Part shown: positions 10,596-22,956 of the stretch, piece by piece | How the letters are laid out: each line of letters opens with the position of its first letter | Position numbering within the stretch: the stretch's first letter is position 1 | Source of the DNA: Riptortus pedestris | Lineage: Eukaryota; Arthropoda; Insecta; Hemiptera; Alydidae | Assembly: GCA_019009955.1 (NCBI GenBank) | Contig: CM032229.1 | Coordinates: 76,305,001-76,369,000, forward strand | DNA: 64,000 nucleotides | Reading direction: 5' to 3' | The notes under the pieces: generated by a model | Seen by the model: only the letters and a program-made list of their open reading frames with translations | Told to the model about the DNA's origin: nothing | The model's database searches: none | Made by a program: the position numbers and the translations under genes

Positions 10596-12155
10596 GTAAC
10601 CTCTGTCTGTACATTGATTTTTTTCGCGAAATTTCACGATAACTTTTCGTTTCACATGTCATAGACACCATATCTGCATTTTGTTTCTTTCGTGTATGTT
10701 TGTTTGTTTGTTACCTTTTCACGCACAAACGGCTGAACCGAATTTTATGAAACTTGGTATGTATATTACTACTAACTCAACTTAGGTTTTAGTCTATATT
10801 AATATTCTCTGAGACGAACAGGAGTGGGGGTTATAAGGGAGGCCAGAAATTAAAAACAGCGCTATTTCGTTTCCTATTGGTTTTTTGGCAAATAAACACA
10901 TAAAAAAAGTTGTATATTTTGTTATTTAGAGTAACTTTTGTAATATCCTTTTTTGCCGTATACGGAAGTATAAATGAGTTATACGCTAAAAACTATAGCG
11001 GGAGTCCACAATTTTATTTGGCACAAAAGACTCAACCGAACTAAACCAAACTCGCTATCTGAATTAATACTAACGATTTCCTTATAATAAGCTATACTAA
11101 CATTTCTAGGGACGGGCAGGAGTGGGGGTTATAAGGGAGGCCTGAAATTAAAAATAGCGATATTTCGTTTCCTATTGTTTTTTCAGCAAATATGCACATA
11201 ACAAAAGTTGTTTATTTTGTTATTTAGAGTAACTTTTGTTAATGCACTTTTGCCGTATATGGAAGTATAAATGTGTTATACGCTAAAAACTATAGCGGGA
11301 GTCCAGAATTTTATTTGGCACAAAAGACTCAACCGAACTAAACCAAACTCGCTATGTGAATTAATACTAACGATTTCCTTATAATAAGCCATACTAACAT
11401 TTCTAGGGACGGTCAGGAGTGGGGGTTATAAGGGAGGCCTGAAATTAAAAATAGCGATATTTCGTTTCCTATTGCGTTTTCAGCAAATATGCACATAACA
11501 AAAGTTGTTTATTTTGTTATTTAGAGTAACTTTTGTTATACGCACTTTTGATATATACGGAAGCATAAATGAGTTATACGCTATAAACTAATGCGGGAGT
11601 CCACAATTTTATTTGGCGCAAAAGACTCAACCGAATTAAACCAAACTCGGTATGTGAATTAGTACTAACGCCTTCATTATAATAAGCTATACTAACATTT
11701 CTAGGGACGGGCAGGAGTGGGGGTTATAAGGGAGGCCTGAAATTAATAATAATGATTTCCTATTGGGGTTTCGGCAAATAAGGACATAACAAAAGTTGTT
11801 TATTTTGTTATTTAGAGTAACTTTTGTTATATACACTTTTTTCGTATACCGAACTATGAACGAGATATACGCTAAAACTTATAGCGGAAGTGAACAATTT
11901 TATTTGGTCAAAAGACCCAACCGAAATAAATAAAACTCGGTATATGTATTAGCGGGAAATATGACAATATGCAGGACAGTGAAGTCTTACATAAAAAAAT
12001 AAATTTATTATTAACAAATGCCAACAACGGGTATTAACCCTAAACACTGGGACGGGTAAATGTCAAAATATTGTGCAAAGTAAAGCCTTGCCAGAAATAT
12101 ACCATCACCATTCAGCCTCAAATGAATTCCCGAGCGAAGCCGGGTATCTGTGCTA
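10580..12155 (+). mobile_element. Helitron-like non-autonomous element H1
   Basis: 5' end TATATATAAAATTGTAACC, then CACGATAACTTTTCG, then the ACGGCTGAACCGAATTTTAT block familiar from insect Helitrons, then a 297-bp unit repeated four times (GGGACGGGCAGGAG-type marks at 10811, 11109, 11406, 11704), then the 3' domain ending in a hairpin (CCCGAGCGAAGCCGGG) and a mutated terminus (GTGCTAT instead of GAGCTAGT). No RepHel coding sequence is present, so it must have been mobilised in trans. Confidence 0.65.
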
Positions 12156-12167
12156 TATATATATATA

Positions 12168-13194
12168 TCAAATTGTAACCTCTGTCTGTACATTGATTTT
12201 TTTCGCAAAATTTCACGATAACTTTTCGCTTCACATGCCATAGACACCATAACTGCATTTTGTTTCTTTCGTGCCTGTTTGTTTGTTTGTTACCTTTTCA
12301 CGCATAAACGGCTGAACCGAATTTTATGAAACTTGGTATGTATATTACTACTAGCCCAACTTAGACTTTAGGCTATGTTAATATTCTCTGAGGCCAACAG
12401 GAGTGGGGGTTATGAGGGAGGGCTGTAATTAAAAATAGCGATATTTCGTTTTCTATTGGTTTTTTGGCAAATATGAACATAAAAAAAGTTGTATATTTTG
12501 TTATTTAGAGTAACTTTTGTAATATCCTTTTTTGCCGTATACGGAAGTATAAATGAGTTATACATTAAAAACTACTGCGGAAGTCAACAATTTTATTTGG
12601 CCCAAAAAACTCAACCGAACTAAACCAAACTCGGTATGTGAGTTAACACTAGCGCCTTCCTTATAATAAGCTATACTAACATTTCTAGGAACAGGCAGGA
12701 GAGGGGGTTATAAGGAAGGCCTGAATTTAAAAATAGTGATATTTCGTTTCCTATTAGGGTTTCGGCAAATATGTACATAACAAAAGTTGTTTATTTTGTT
12801 ATTTAGAGAAACTTTTGTTATATACAATATCGTCGTATACTGAAGTATAAAGGCGTTATACACTAAAAATTATAGCGGGAGCCAACAATTTTGTCACAAA
12901 AGACTCAACCGAACTAAATAAAACACTCGGTATGTGCATTAGCACTAACACCTTCCTTATAATAAGCCATACTAACATTTCTAGGGACGGGCAGGAGTGG
13001 GGGTTATAAGGGAGGCCTGAATTTACAAATTTTATTATTAACAAATCCACAGAAACAACGGGTATTAACTATAAACACTGGGACGGGTAAATGTTAAAAG
13101 TTAAAATATTGTGCAAAGTAAAGCCTTGCCAAAAAAATACCATCACCATTCAGCCTCAAATCAATTCCCGGGCGAAGCCGAGTATCTGAGCTAG
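12168..13194 (+). mobile_element. Helitron-like element H2
   Basis: Begins TCAAATTGTAACC directly after the TA tract and ends at CTAG (13191-13194), preceded by the CCCGG/CCGAG hairpin. Contains three 297-bp units (marks at 12390, 12688, 12984). The TC start and CTAG end match canonical Helitron termini. Confidence 0.7.
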
Positions 13195-13212
13195 TATATA
13201 TATATATATATA

Positions 13213-14889
13213 TCTATATATATATAAAATTGTAACCTCTGTCTGTACATTGATTTTTTTCGCGAAATTTCACGATAACTTTTCGTTTCACATGTCATAG
13301 ACACCATAACTGCATTTTGTTTCTTTGGTGTCTGTTTGTTTGTTTGTTTGTTTATTTGTTTGTTTGTTTATTTGTTTGTTTGTTTGTTTGTTACCTTTTC
13401 ACGCAAAAACGGCTGAACCGAATTTTATGAAACTTGGTATGTATATTACTACTAACCCAACTTAGACTTTAGGCTATATTAATATCCTCTGGGACGAACA
13501 GGAGTGGGGGTTATAAGGAAAGCCAGAAATTAAAAATAGCGATATTTCGTTTCCTAATAGTTTTTCGGCAAATATGAACATAACAAAAGTTGTTTATTTT
13601 GTTATGTAGAGTAACTTTTGTTATATACACTTTTTTCGTATACCGAATTATAAACGAGATATACACTGAAACCTATAGCGGAAGTGAACAATTTTATTTG
13701 GGACAAAAGACCCAACCGAAATAAATAAAACTTGGTATATGTATTAGCACTAACGCTTTCATTATAACAAGCCATACCAACATTTCTAGGGACGGGCAGG
13801 AGTGGGGGTTATGAGGGAAGCCAGAAATTAAAAATAGCGATATTTCGTTTCCTATTAGTTTTTCGGCAAATTTGAACATAACAAAAGTTGTTTATTTTGT
13901 AATTTAGAGTAACATTTGTTATGTATACTTTTTTTATAACGAATTATAAACGAGATATACGCTAAAACCTATAGCAGAAGTGAACAATTTTATTTGGGAC
14001 AAAAGACCCAACCGAAATAAATAAAACTCGGTATGTGTATTAGTACTAACGCTTTCATTATAACAAGCTATACCAACATTTCTAGGGACGGGCAGGAGTG
14101 GGGTTTGTAAGGGAGGCCTGAATTTAAAAATAGCGGTATTTCGTTTTCTATTCGTTTTTCGGCAAATATGAACATAACAAAAGTTGTTTATTTTGTTATT
14201 TAGAGTAACTTTTGTTATATACACTTTTTTTCTTATACCGAATTATAAACGAGATATACACTATAAACTAAAGCGGGAGTCAACTATTTCATTAGGCACA
14301 AACGATTAAACCAAACTTAAAAACTCGGTATGTCAATTAGCATTAATTCTTCCATGATTATAAGCTATATTAAAATTTTTAGGTTAGAACGGGAGTGGGG
14401 GTTATAAGGGAGGCCTGAAATAAATATTCGTGATATTTCATTGTCTATTTGTTTTTTAACAAACAAGCAAATAACAAAAGTTGTTTACTTTGTTATTTAG
14501 ATTAACTTTTGTTTTATACATTTCTCCAGGAACATTGTATGAAGCAAATAATTTGCGTATAATATTGATATGCTCATCAATTCTTTCCAATATGAACTAC
14601 CAGTTACCTCACATGGAAAAATGAATTCAAATCTATGTTAATATTTTGATCTTAATAATTCAAAGCTATGCATAATGCTCAGGAGACGGGAAATATGACT
14701 ATATGGAGGACAGTGAAGTATTACTTAATTTTATTATTAAAAAAGTCCAATGCAACGACGGGTATAAACCCTAAACACTGGGACGGGTAAATGTCAAAAG
14801 ATTGCGCAAAGTAGTAATGCCTGGCCAAAAAAATACCATCACCATTCAGCCTCAAATGAATTCCCGGGCGAAGCCGGGTATCTGAGCTA

Positions 14890-14890
<1 letters not shown>
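13213..14890 (+). mobile_element. Helitron-like element H3
   Basis: Starts TCTATATATATATAAAATTG and ends CTAG (14887-14890). The 3' hairpin CCCGG-GCGAAG-CCGGG (14863-14878) sits 8 nt before CTAG, typical Helitron spacing. A (TGTT)n tract lies near 13329-13391. Four repeat units have marks at 13491, 13789, 14085 and 14382. Confidence 0.75.
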
Positions 14891-14914
<24 letters not shown>

Positions 14915-14931
<17 letters not shown>

Positions 14932-15612
14932 GTAACCTCTGTCTGTACATTGATTTTTTTCGCGAAATTTCACGATAACTTTTCGTTTCACATGTCATAG
15001 ACACCATAACTGCATTTTGTTTCTTTGGTGTGTGTTTGTTTGTTTGTTTATTTGTTTGTTTGTTACCTTTTCACGCGAAAACGGCTAAACCGAATATTAT
15101 GAAACTTGGTATGTATATTACTACTAACCCAACTTAGACTTTAGGCTATATTAATATCCTCTGAGACGAACAGGAGTGGGGGTTATAAGGGAAGCCAGAA
15201 ATTAAAAAAACGATATTTCGTTTCCTATTGGTTTTTCGGCAAATATGAACATAACAAAATTTGTTTATTTTGTTATTTAGAGAAATTTGCTCAACAATTC
15301 TTTTCAATATGAACTACCAGGTACCTCACCTGGAAAAATTAATTCAAATGTATATTAATATTTTGTCCTTAATATTTCAAATCTATGCATAATGCACAGG
15401 AAACGGGAAATATGACAATATGGAGGACAGTGAAGTCATACATAAAAAAAATAATTTTATTATTAACAAATCCACAGAAACGACGGGTATTAACCCTAAA
15501 CACTGGGACGGGTAAATGTCAAAATATTGTACAAAGTAAAGCCTTGCCAAACAAATACCATCACCATTCAGCCTCAAACCAATTCCCGGGCGAAGCCGGG
15601 TACCTGAGCTAG
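14915..15612 (+). mobile_element. Helitron-like element H4, short
   Basis: Same 5' and 3' domains as H3 but only one partial internal unit (mark at 15163), giving about 0.7 kb. Ends CTAG at 15609-15612. It shows that the internal repeat number varies between copies. Confidence 0.7.
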
Positions 15613-15660
<48 letters not shown>

Positions 15661-15663
<3 letters not shown>

Positions 15664-17276
15664 ATATATATATAAAATTGTAACCTCTGTCTGTACATTG
15701 ATTTTTTTCGCGAAATTTCACGATAACTTTTCGTTTCACATGTCATAGACACCATAACTGCATTTTGTTTCTTTGGTGTCTGTTTGTTTGTTTGTTTGTT
15801 TATTTGTTTGTTTGTTTATTTGTTTGTTTGTTTGTTTGTTACCTTTTCACGCATAAACGGCTGAACCGAATTTTATGAAACTTGGTATGTATATTACTAC
15901 TAGCCCAACTTAGACTTTAGGCTATATTAATATTCTCTAAGACAAAGAGGAGTGGGGGTTATAAGGGAGGCCTGAAATTAAAAATAGCGATATTTCGTTT
16001 CCTATTGCTTTTTCAGCAAATATGCTCAGAACAAAAGTTGTTTAATTTGTAATTTAGAGTAACTTTTGTTATATGCACTTTTTTCGTATACCGAATTATA
16101 AACGAGATATACGCTAAAACCTATAGCGGAAGTGAACAATTTTATTTGGGACAAAAGACCCAACCGAAATAAACCAAACTCGGTATGTGAATTAGTACTA
16201 ATGCCTTCCTTATAATAAGCCATACTAACATTTCTAGGGACGGGCAGGAGTGGGGGTTATAAGGGTGGCCTGAAATTAAAAATAGCGATATTTCGTTTCC
16301 TATTACTTTTTCAGCAAATATGCTCATAACAAAGGTTGTTTAATTTGTAATTTAGAGTAACTTTTGTTATACGCACTTTTGCCGTATACGGAAGTATAAA
16401 TGCGTTATACGCTAAAAACTATAGCGGGAGTCCACAATTTTATTTGGCACAAAAGACTCAACCGAACTAAACCAAACTCGGTATGTGAATTAGTACTAAC
16501 GCCTTCCTTATAATAAGCCATACTAACATTTCTAGGGACGGGCAGAAGTGGGGGTTATAAGGGAGGCCTTAAATTAAAAATAGCGATATTTCGTTTCCTA
16601 TTGCTTTTTCAGCAAATATGCACATAACAAAAGTTGTTTAGTTTGTAATTTAGAGTAACTTTTGTTTATGCACTTTTGCCATATACGGAAGTATAAAGGC
16701 GTTATACGCTAAAAATTATAGCTGGAGTCATCAATTTTATTTGGCACAAAAGACTCAACCGAACTAAATAAAACACTCAGTATGTGTATTAGCACTAACG
16801 CCTTCCTTATAATAAGCCATACTAACATTTCTAGGGATGGGCAGGAGTGGGGGTTGTAAAGGAGGCCTGAAAATAATAATAGTGATTTCCTATTGGGGTT
16901 TCGGCAAATATGCACATAACAAAAGTTGTTTATTTTGTTATTTAGAGAAATTTGCTCAACACTTCTTTTCAATATGAACTACCAGGTACCTCACCTGAAA
17001 AAATTAATTCAAATGTATGTCAATATTTTCTCCTTAATAATTCAAATCTATGCATAATGCACAGGAAACGGGAAATATGACAATATGCAGGACAGTGAAG
17101 TCTTACATAAAAAATTAATTTGATTATTAACAAATCCCCAGAAACGGCGGGCGTTGCCCCTAAACACTGGGACGGGTAAATGTCAAAATATTGTGCAAAA
17201 TAAAGCCTTGCCAAAAATATACCATCACCATTCAGCCTCAAATGAATTCCCGAGCGAAGCCGGGTATTTGAGCTAG
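15661..17276 (+). mobile_element. Helitron-like element H5
   Basis: Starts TCTATATATATATAAAATTG and ends CTAG (17273-17276) after a CCCGAGCGAAGCCGGG hairpin. Contains a long (TGTT)n tract (about 15781-15840) and four 297-bp units (marks about 15939, 16237, 16535, 16834). Confidence 0.75.
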
Positions 17277-17495
17277 TATATATATATATATTTGTTTCCT
17301 TCCTATAGTAACCCTATAAGAAGGCCGTTTATTAGTTTCTGCAAGTCCCATGCAAGTTAGCATATCACATGCATTTGTAGTGGGTTACAATTAATTTATA
17401 CATAGATTATTTCAAAAGTATGAGATACATATATAAAGAATTAACAATAACAACGTTAAATTAAAGTAAAAACATATAAAGAGAAGATTATTAGT

Positions 17496-17560
<65 letters not shown>

Positions 17561-17935
17561 GTTACCACTGTATGGGTCACAATTTCAAAATGCGGGCGAA
17601 ATCGAAATATCTCCGTTATTATGGGTCGGATTAAAAAATGTTACAAACACATTGTATTGATCGTACCATGATTCGAAAATGTTAATTTAATCAATACCAT
17701 ACTCAATATTTACTCGTTTTTTCCAACACTAAAGATAATTTTCTTTAATAGCTTAAATCGGGCCATGAAGAGAGGAATTTAGACAGAATGGGGCTCGAAT
17801 ATTCAAAATATCTTAGTTATTCGGATCGAAAAGTGTTACAGAACCATTCTTGTAAACATTTAATGCCCTACAATTATTTAATACATTTCTTCGTATCTCG
17901 AATACTAAAGGAGTTATTTGTTGTATTTTCTTTTC
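17277..17935 (+). mobile_element. Diverged element K right half with (TA)n
   Basis: A TA tract at 17498-17557 is followed by CTGTTACCACTGTATGGGTC, AAATATCTCCGTTATTATGG and GTCGGATT blocks that match the right half of element K with many changes. The 5' part (17290-17480) has no recognisable feature. Confidence 0.5.
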
Positions 17936-18039
17936 TAAGCCTTTAAACAACCAACCCATGTCATCGGATTTTTATTTTGAGCAATCGAGCCCCTAATATA
18001 TCATGTCTAGATTACATTTCGATTCCTGTTAACACTTTT

Positions 18040-18530
18040 ACCGAAACACCGGTCTGAGAGGTGCGTAGAGATTTTCATATTTCATGTATTGGTAGACCTG
18101 TTAATATTGGTGGGCTCTCCACCTCATTAGCTGTGAGTTTTTCCTTCCTCTACATACAGAAAGTGTTTTGGGTTAGTTTGTCAACGGCATTCGACCTTGA
18201 CTAGCTATTGCTCGTTTTGCTCCGGTCTCGTGTACCTCTTGTTTTGGTTAACAGCCTACGTATTGCTGGTCTAAGATACTAGGTAATTCGGTTTACGTAT
18301 GTCGAGATGTTGTGTACCTTTCATTATAGCTTGTAACACAGTTTGTTCGTATTCTTTTCGTGTGTGTTTTACATAGTATATGATTTTCTATGGAGCCTTC
18401 CATGAGCCATGGACCAATAAAACGCTCATCGCCACGATCTATATATCGTACGGATGACAGAGATTTCAATGATAGGGTTAAAAATGACAATAATAGATTA
18501 AATGTGATACAAGTTATTCAATCATAAATA
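18040..18530 (+). other. Possible 5' region and short ORF of an unidentified element
   Basis: A less AT-rich stretch precedes an ATG at 18390 with a 45-codon frame (to 18527) starting MEPSMSHGPIKRSSPRSIYR. It is hydrophilic, Ser/Arg/Asp-rich, and stops abruptly. Codon-like composition suggests the start of a transposon ORF; no family was recognised. Confidence 0.25.
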
Positions 18531-18689
18531 AAAATAACGAATTTGTTGATGGGAATCACTATTAACCCTTCCAGGCCTGTGCGACCGGTTGATTCGGTTT
18601 ACGTCACGGAATTCATGTTTCGGTAAGAGTGTTAATAACGGGTTCATTTTATATGGAAATAGAGAATATATGGTGGCTAAGATGAGATC

Positions 18690-18820
18690 ATCACTGTGAC
18701 AATCCACCTGGAGGGAAATCTGCTTAGTTCCCCAGCTCCAACGAAGGATTGTAAGACGATTAAAGGAAATTTTGATAAAGGGCATCATAAAAACTACTCT
18801 TAAGGTAAATCTGCTAAAAC
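18690..18820. mobile_element. Element K end fragments, inverted
   Basis: GGAGGGAAATCTGCTTAGTT (right-end type, plus strand) lies near 18712, and a reversed left end (CTTAAGGTAAATCTGCTAAA) near 18800, so two ends face each other about 80 bp apart. The interior is missing. Confidence 0.45.
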
Positions 18821-19317
18821 CTACAATGCTAAAAATCTATAACCAGTACGTGTACATCGGGGTAAAATACCCTTAAAAGGTATATGCATGAATCTACATA
18901 ACTCAATTGAAGGAATCAATCAATGAACATTGAAATGTAGATCCTCGTGACATTATCCCTCTCAATTTATTTCTAACGCTATAAGAGGACGGCCGGAGAG
19001 AACTCAAAATTTCTAAATATGGGCACAAAAAGCGGGTTTGTGAAATAGACATAGATACGTTTAAATATAAAAGTTGTTATAAAAATAAAAACAATTACGA
19101 CCATAAAAAAAACTAATTTATGAGTGCCATAAGTGGTCCCTTGCTAACCTTGGGCAGAAAGCCAATGGCGGTCAAGGTGGCCAAGCAAACTAAGTGACTT
19201 AGAAGCTTCCGGTGAAGTGTGTGCTATTTTACCATGCTATCATTCCAATAAAATGTCATTCAGAACTGTCAAGTAAGCAGATTTCCTGTTCGGAGTTTTA
19301 CAATATACACTCTTGGT

Positions 19318-19420
19318 ACACTTTAGCAGACTTCCCCTAAGCGAAATCGGCTATTGAGGTAGTACTCATGGCGCCATCTCTGTCCTACCTAGGAGATAGT
19401 GAAAATTAAGTCCGTTCAAA

Positions 19421-19466
<46 letters not shown>
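19318..19466 (+). mobile_element. Element K left end plus (TA)n
   Basis: TTAGCAGACTTCCCCTAAGC, then GTAGTACTCATGGCGCCAT, then AAGTCCGTTCAAAATTTATA and about 40 bp of TA. The copy is shortened relative to others. Confidence 0.6.
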
Positions 19467-19473
<7 letters not shown>

Positions 19474-19484
19474 AAACTTAATTT

Positions 19485-20322
19485 GCACACACACGCGCGC
19501 GCGCAAGGTACCCGGCGATACCCAGAAAATTGTTGACTAAATAATGATGGTATTTTTTTTTTGGCAAGATTTTCCTTTGTAGAATATATTTACATTTTCC
19601 CATTTAAGTGTTTATCAATGTTGATAACACTCAAGCGGGAGCGGAAGTTGTTGGGAAGCTAACACACATAATTCTGTTAACTTATTTTCTGTGAAATGTT
19701 CTATTTGATTTCTACTCACATTTAAAATTATGTATAACTAAGCTCACGATGTGTACTAGGGTTGGTTTTTGACTGGAAACATGTACATTATGTAGGTAAT
19801 ATTAATTATAATAAATGCTATCAAGTATTAGGATTTGAATTATTCACGGTGTGTGAAACAGTGGAGAGGTATTGATTAGTGACTTATTTTCATTTATTCT
19901 TCAAAACTAAAATTTCTGTTCTATAAGTTCCCTACCAGACCTTTACTGGAAAACAATGTGCCCAGACGGGAAGTGTTGTCGTACACATTGATGCTTTGCC
20001 AAAAAATAAATATCAACAACCAATTTTGGTTGGTTTAGCGTCACAAATCAGTCCGGCAAATGGAGGAGTAGTGGGGGTTGTAAGGGAGGCCTAAAATTAA
20101 AAATAGCGATATTTCGTTTCCTATTGGTTTTCGCCAAATATGCACAGGTTAAAAGTTGTTTGTGTTGTTATTTAGAATAACTTTGGTTATATTCACTTTT
20201 GTCGTATAACAAAGTATAAACGAGATGTAGTAAAGTAGCTTTTGTTGTAAACATAATATTATTAAATTTAATATCCTAATCGCTTGAAATATCATGCAGG
20301 ACAACGTCTGTCTGGTCTGCTA

Positions 20323-20323
<1 letters not shown>
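19485..20323. mobile_element. Helitron-like fragments, one reversed and one forward
   Basis: An alternating CACACGCGCGCGCGC tract (about 19486-19505) precedes a reverse-strand 3' end (AAGGTACCCGGCGATACCC). From about 19850 a forward copy carries part of one internal unit (GGAGTAGTGGGGGTTGTAAG, AAAATAGCGATATTTCG) and ends GGTCTGCTAG (CTAG 20320-20323). It belongs to the same superfamily as the 10.6-17.3 kb array but has a different 3' tail. Confidence 0.5.
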
Positions 20324-20364
<41 letters not shown>

Positions 20365-20494
20365 TTATTTATTTATTTAAAACAGACCTCATTTTTGTCC
20401 TGAGTAAGATCGATGGACCTTTGTGGAAATGTTTTAAAACGTTTCATGAGTTGGTCTTCAATAGCTGATTTCCCTTGAGAGAAATCTGCTAAAA
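20324..20494 (-). mobile_element. Element K left end, reversed, with (TA)n
   Basis: TA and TTTA repeats (20324-20379), then the reversed GACCTCATTTTTGTC, ATCGATGGAC and GATTTCCCTTGAGAG blocks, ending in GAAATCTGCTAAAATC. Confidence 0.6.
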
Positions 20495-20499
20495 TCAAT

Positions 20500-21071
20500 G
20501 TACGTTTTTCTCATCTCCGTGTTTAGGGTTTATACCTGAGTTCCCAGAGTTGCTGGAGATAATAAATAATAAAAGTATTTGTTATGTACGTAATGCTTCA
20601 CTAATATTTTTTTATTATCCGTAACCTGTGCAAGCAGCTCTTGCTTAATAACATAATCATAGAATATAATACTAACCATATAATTCATAATCATAGAAAG
20701 TATTCTGTATTCCGAACCATGTATGAATAGAATTCATATCCCCAAAAGGTGTCCAAAACCAAACGATGGCAGCTGTTTCATGTAAGTAACATCCGGTATT
20801 AAAAATACTCTTTTGTATGTCTGGAACGTAAACGGGTATATTCATTATGGTACGAAATATGGTCAGTAAAGTATAATATATATTAACGGAGCAGAGTCTA
20901 TAAATTCCGGAAATACTGGGTGCATCTCTCCAGCGTACATTCTTTTAAATTACGCATTTATGAGACATAAACAAATTCACATTTCTCAGAAAAAACACCA
21001 CATTACTAAAAGTACAAACATCAAATCACATGTAAACCAATGTGAAGTCGGGAAGGGTGGGGCAGAAATGA
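20500..21071. other. No feature recognised
   Basis: AT-rich DNA between an element K end and the hAT element. An open frame from 20960 crosses into the hAT terminus and is not a gene. Confidence 0.4.
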
Positions 21072-21079
21072 TTATAACC

Positions 21080-22948
21080 CAGGATGAGCAACACGCGGCC
21101 CTTTCAACATATTCCCGCCAAGCATATCTAAAATTGAATTTATTTTATCGACTTTTTCCCAACAATATATTGTAAAAACATAATTATAATTTAATGGGAG
21201 TACATAATAAACCAGACATTTTTTTTGTGGCGAGTTACTTGTCGGCGACTTGTTCAAACATTCAATATGAACGCGCCGCGTCTGTGCTTGTTTCTGTTTG
21301 CTACTGGCACACATTCAGTCTGGTAAGTTGCTAACTAGCCAGTCAAATACTGGCAAAAAATATGAAACCCTTTGCGAATAGAGATGATAAAAGAATGTCT
21401 GACTGCTGTTGAAGAAATAGCATTTCCTGATCAAATAAATATTATTTCGAGCATTAGTTTATCAAGATTCACCGTTGCAAGGAGAATTGAAGACTTGTTC
21501 GAGAACATTGCAACAACGCTTCGTGAACGCATTGCAAAATTCGAATACTGTTCTTTGACACTTGATGAGAGTTGCGATATTAGCGATACAGCACAACTGG
21601 CTAAATCGTTACGTGGTATTGACAATAAATTTAATATTACCGAAGATTTGTGTTCACTGATTCCAATGCAAGGGACTACAACCGGCAAAGACCGGTACGA
21701 TGAACTAAAGTCTTTTTTGGAAAACTTTTCAAACTTTTTATCGGCAGTATATAGCCAGATGGAGCACGAGCAATGTCAAGCATTTTGATAGAAGGATCAG
21801 GAAGGCTATATCAAGACATGAAGAAGGCCACAAAAAGGAAAACGTTCGTTAACCACTGCATAATTCAGCAGGAAAATTTGTGTGATTGAGTTTGCCAACA
21901 GTACCAATAATTAAGCTAATCAGTTTTATAAAGTCCCGCGCGTTAAATCACCGTAAATTTAAAGAATTCCTGTAGAAACTGAATATGGCGACGTGGTTTT
22001 CAATACCGAAGTACGTTGACTTAGTAGAGGTACAATGCTAAAAGAGTATACAACTTAAAAAGCGATATACACTTGTTCTTGGATATGAAGGGATATGCCT
22101 TTCCTCATTTTGGTAATAAAGAATGGATTGTGATTTTGCGTTTCTTATCGGCTTGACTCAGCATCTCAATGGTCTTAACGTGGAACTTCAAGGCAAAAGA
22201 CAGTTTATTTACAATTTGCATGATAAAATTCAGGGCTTTGTGGAAAATTGTGGAAACAGCATTTTTTGCAGAATAATGTGTCTCACTTTCCACATTTAGA
22301 AAAAGAAAATGTTACTACTTCTTAAAAATACGCACAATATATAGACATTGGTTTCCAGGAAAATGTTCCCTCGCCATTTAATATCGATGTGGATACAGTT
22401 CCCGAAGACTTTCAAATGGAAGAGATTAGCATGCTGAATAATACCGATTTAAAAAGTGTATTTTTTTCAGTAAACATCTGAACGTTTTATAAATCGTATG
22501 GAGCCCTGAGAAATCCCCGCTTTTGAAAAAAAAGTGTAAAGCAAATGATGTATCTGTTCGGACGTACGTGTGTTTAGGAACAATTATTTTCTACCATGAA
22601 ATTAATCAAAAACGACCACCGATCAAGACTGATTGATGGACGATTAGAGAAAGCAGCATACTTCATCAATTCCGGCTGATATAGATTAGCTTGTATAAAA
22701 AAGAAAAAAAAAACTGCCAAATGTCTGATTAAAAATTTCAAGTAAATTCTTTTTTTTCTGTTATTTTATTTTGCATTAAAATTTTTATATGAAATCTTTA
22801 CTTTTTTTTAATTTATATATTTTTCTATTCTAATGTTTATAATAAATAAAGTTTTCTAAATTTCCAATAAGTGTTACTTTATGTGCGGCCCGCCAAAAAG
22901 TTTTAAAATTTAAATTGGCCCTTTGATTAAAAAAGTTGCTCACTCCTG
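21080..22948 (+). mobile_element. hAT transposon, complete ends, with 8-bp target duplication
   Basis: Terminal inverted repeats CAGGATGAGCAAC (left) and GTTGCTCACTCCTG (right; its reverse complement starts CAGGAGTGAGCAAC) bound a 1869-bp element. Perfect 8-bp direct repeats TTATAACC flank it at 21072-21079 and 22949-22956. An 8-bp duplication is diagnostic for the hAT superfamily and agrees with the transposase remnants inside. Confidence 0.85.
21360..22690 (+). pseudogene. hAT transposase pseudogene (ZBED/GTF2IRD2-like lineage)
   Basis: The longest intact piece (about 21372-21788) includes SLSRFTVARRIEDLFENIAT, then FEYCSLTLDESCDISDTAQL, then LIPMQGTTTGKDRYDELKSF. These are hallmarks of the catalytic core of hAT transposases related to the host-derived ZBED5/GTF2IRD2 proteins. 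The LDES acidic motif is present. Downstream, broken frames show LSQHLNGLNVELQGKRQFIY (about 22160) and, near 22560-22640, a LFSTMKLIKNDHRSRL block from the C-terminal dimerisation domain. Stops, shifts and a missing N-terminal zinc-finger exon make it non-functional. Confidence 0.75.
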
Positions 22949-22956
22949 TTATAACC

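Larger units (their letters stand above)
10811..17000 (+). repeat. ~297-bp internal tandem repeat of the Helitron array
   Basis: Intervals between successive copies of the GGGACGGGCAGGAGTGGGGG mark are 296-299 bp within each element (about 16 units in all). Units share AAAATAGCGATATTTCG, AAAGTTGTTTATTTTGTTAT, ATACGCTAAAAACTATAGCG and AAAAGACTCAACCGAA. Short minus-strand open frames across them are by-products of the repeat and not genes. Confidence 0.85.

Noticed and set aside
13694..14224. Repeated minus-strand frames with similar peptides
   Set aside because: They recur every ~297 bp because they lie in the Helitron internal repeat; they lack consistent starts and are by-products of the repeat.
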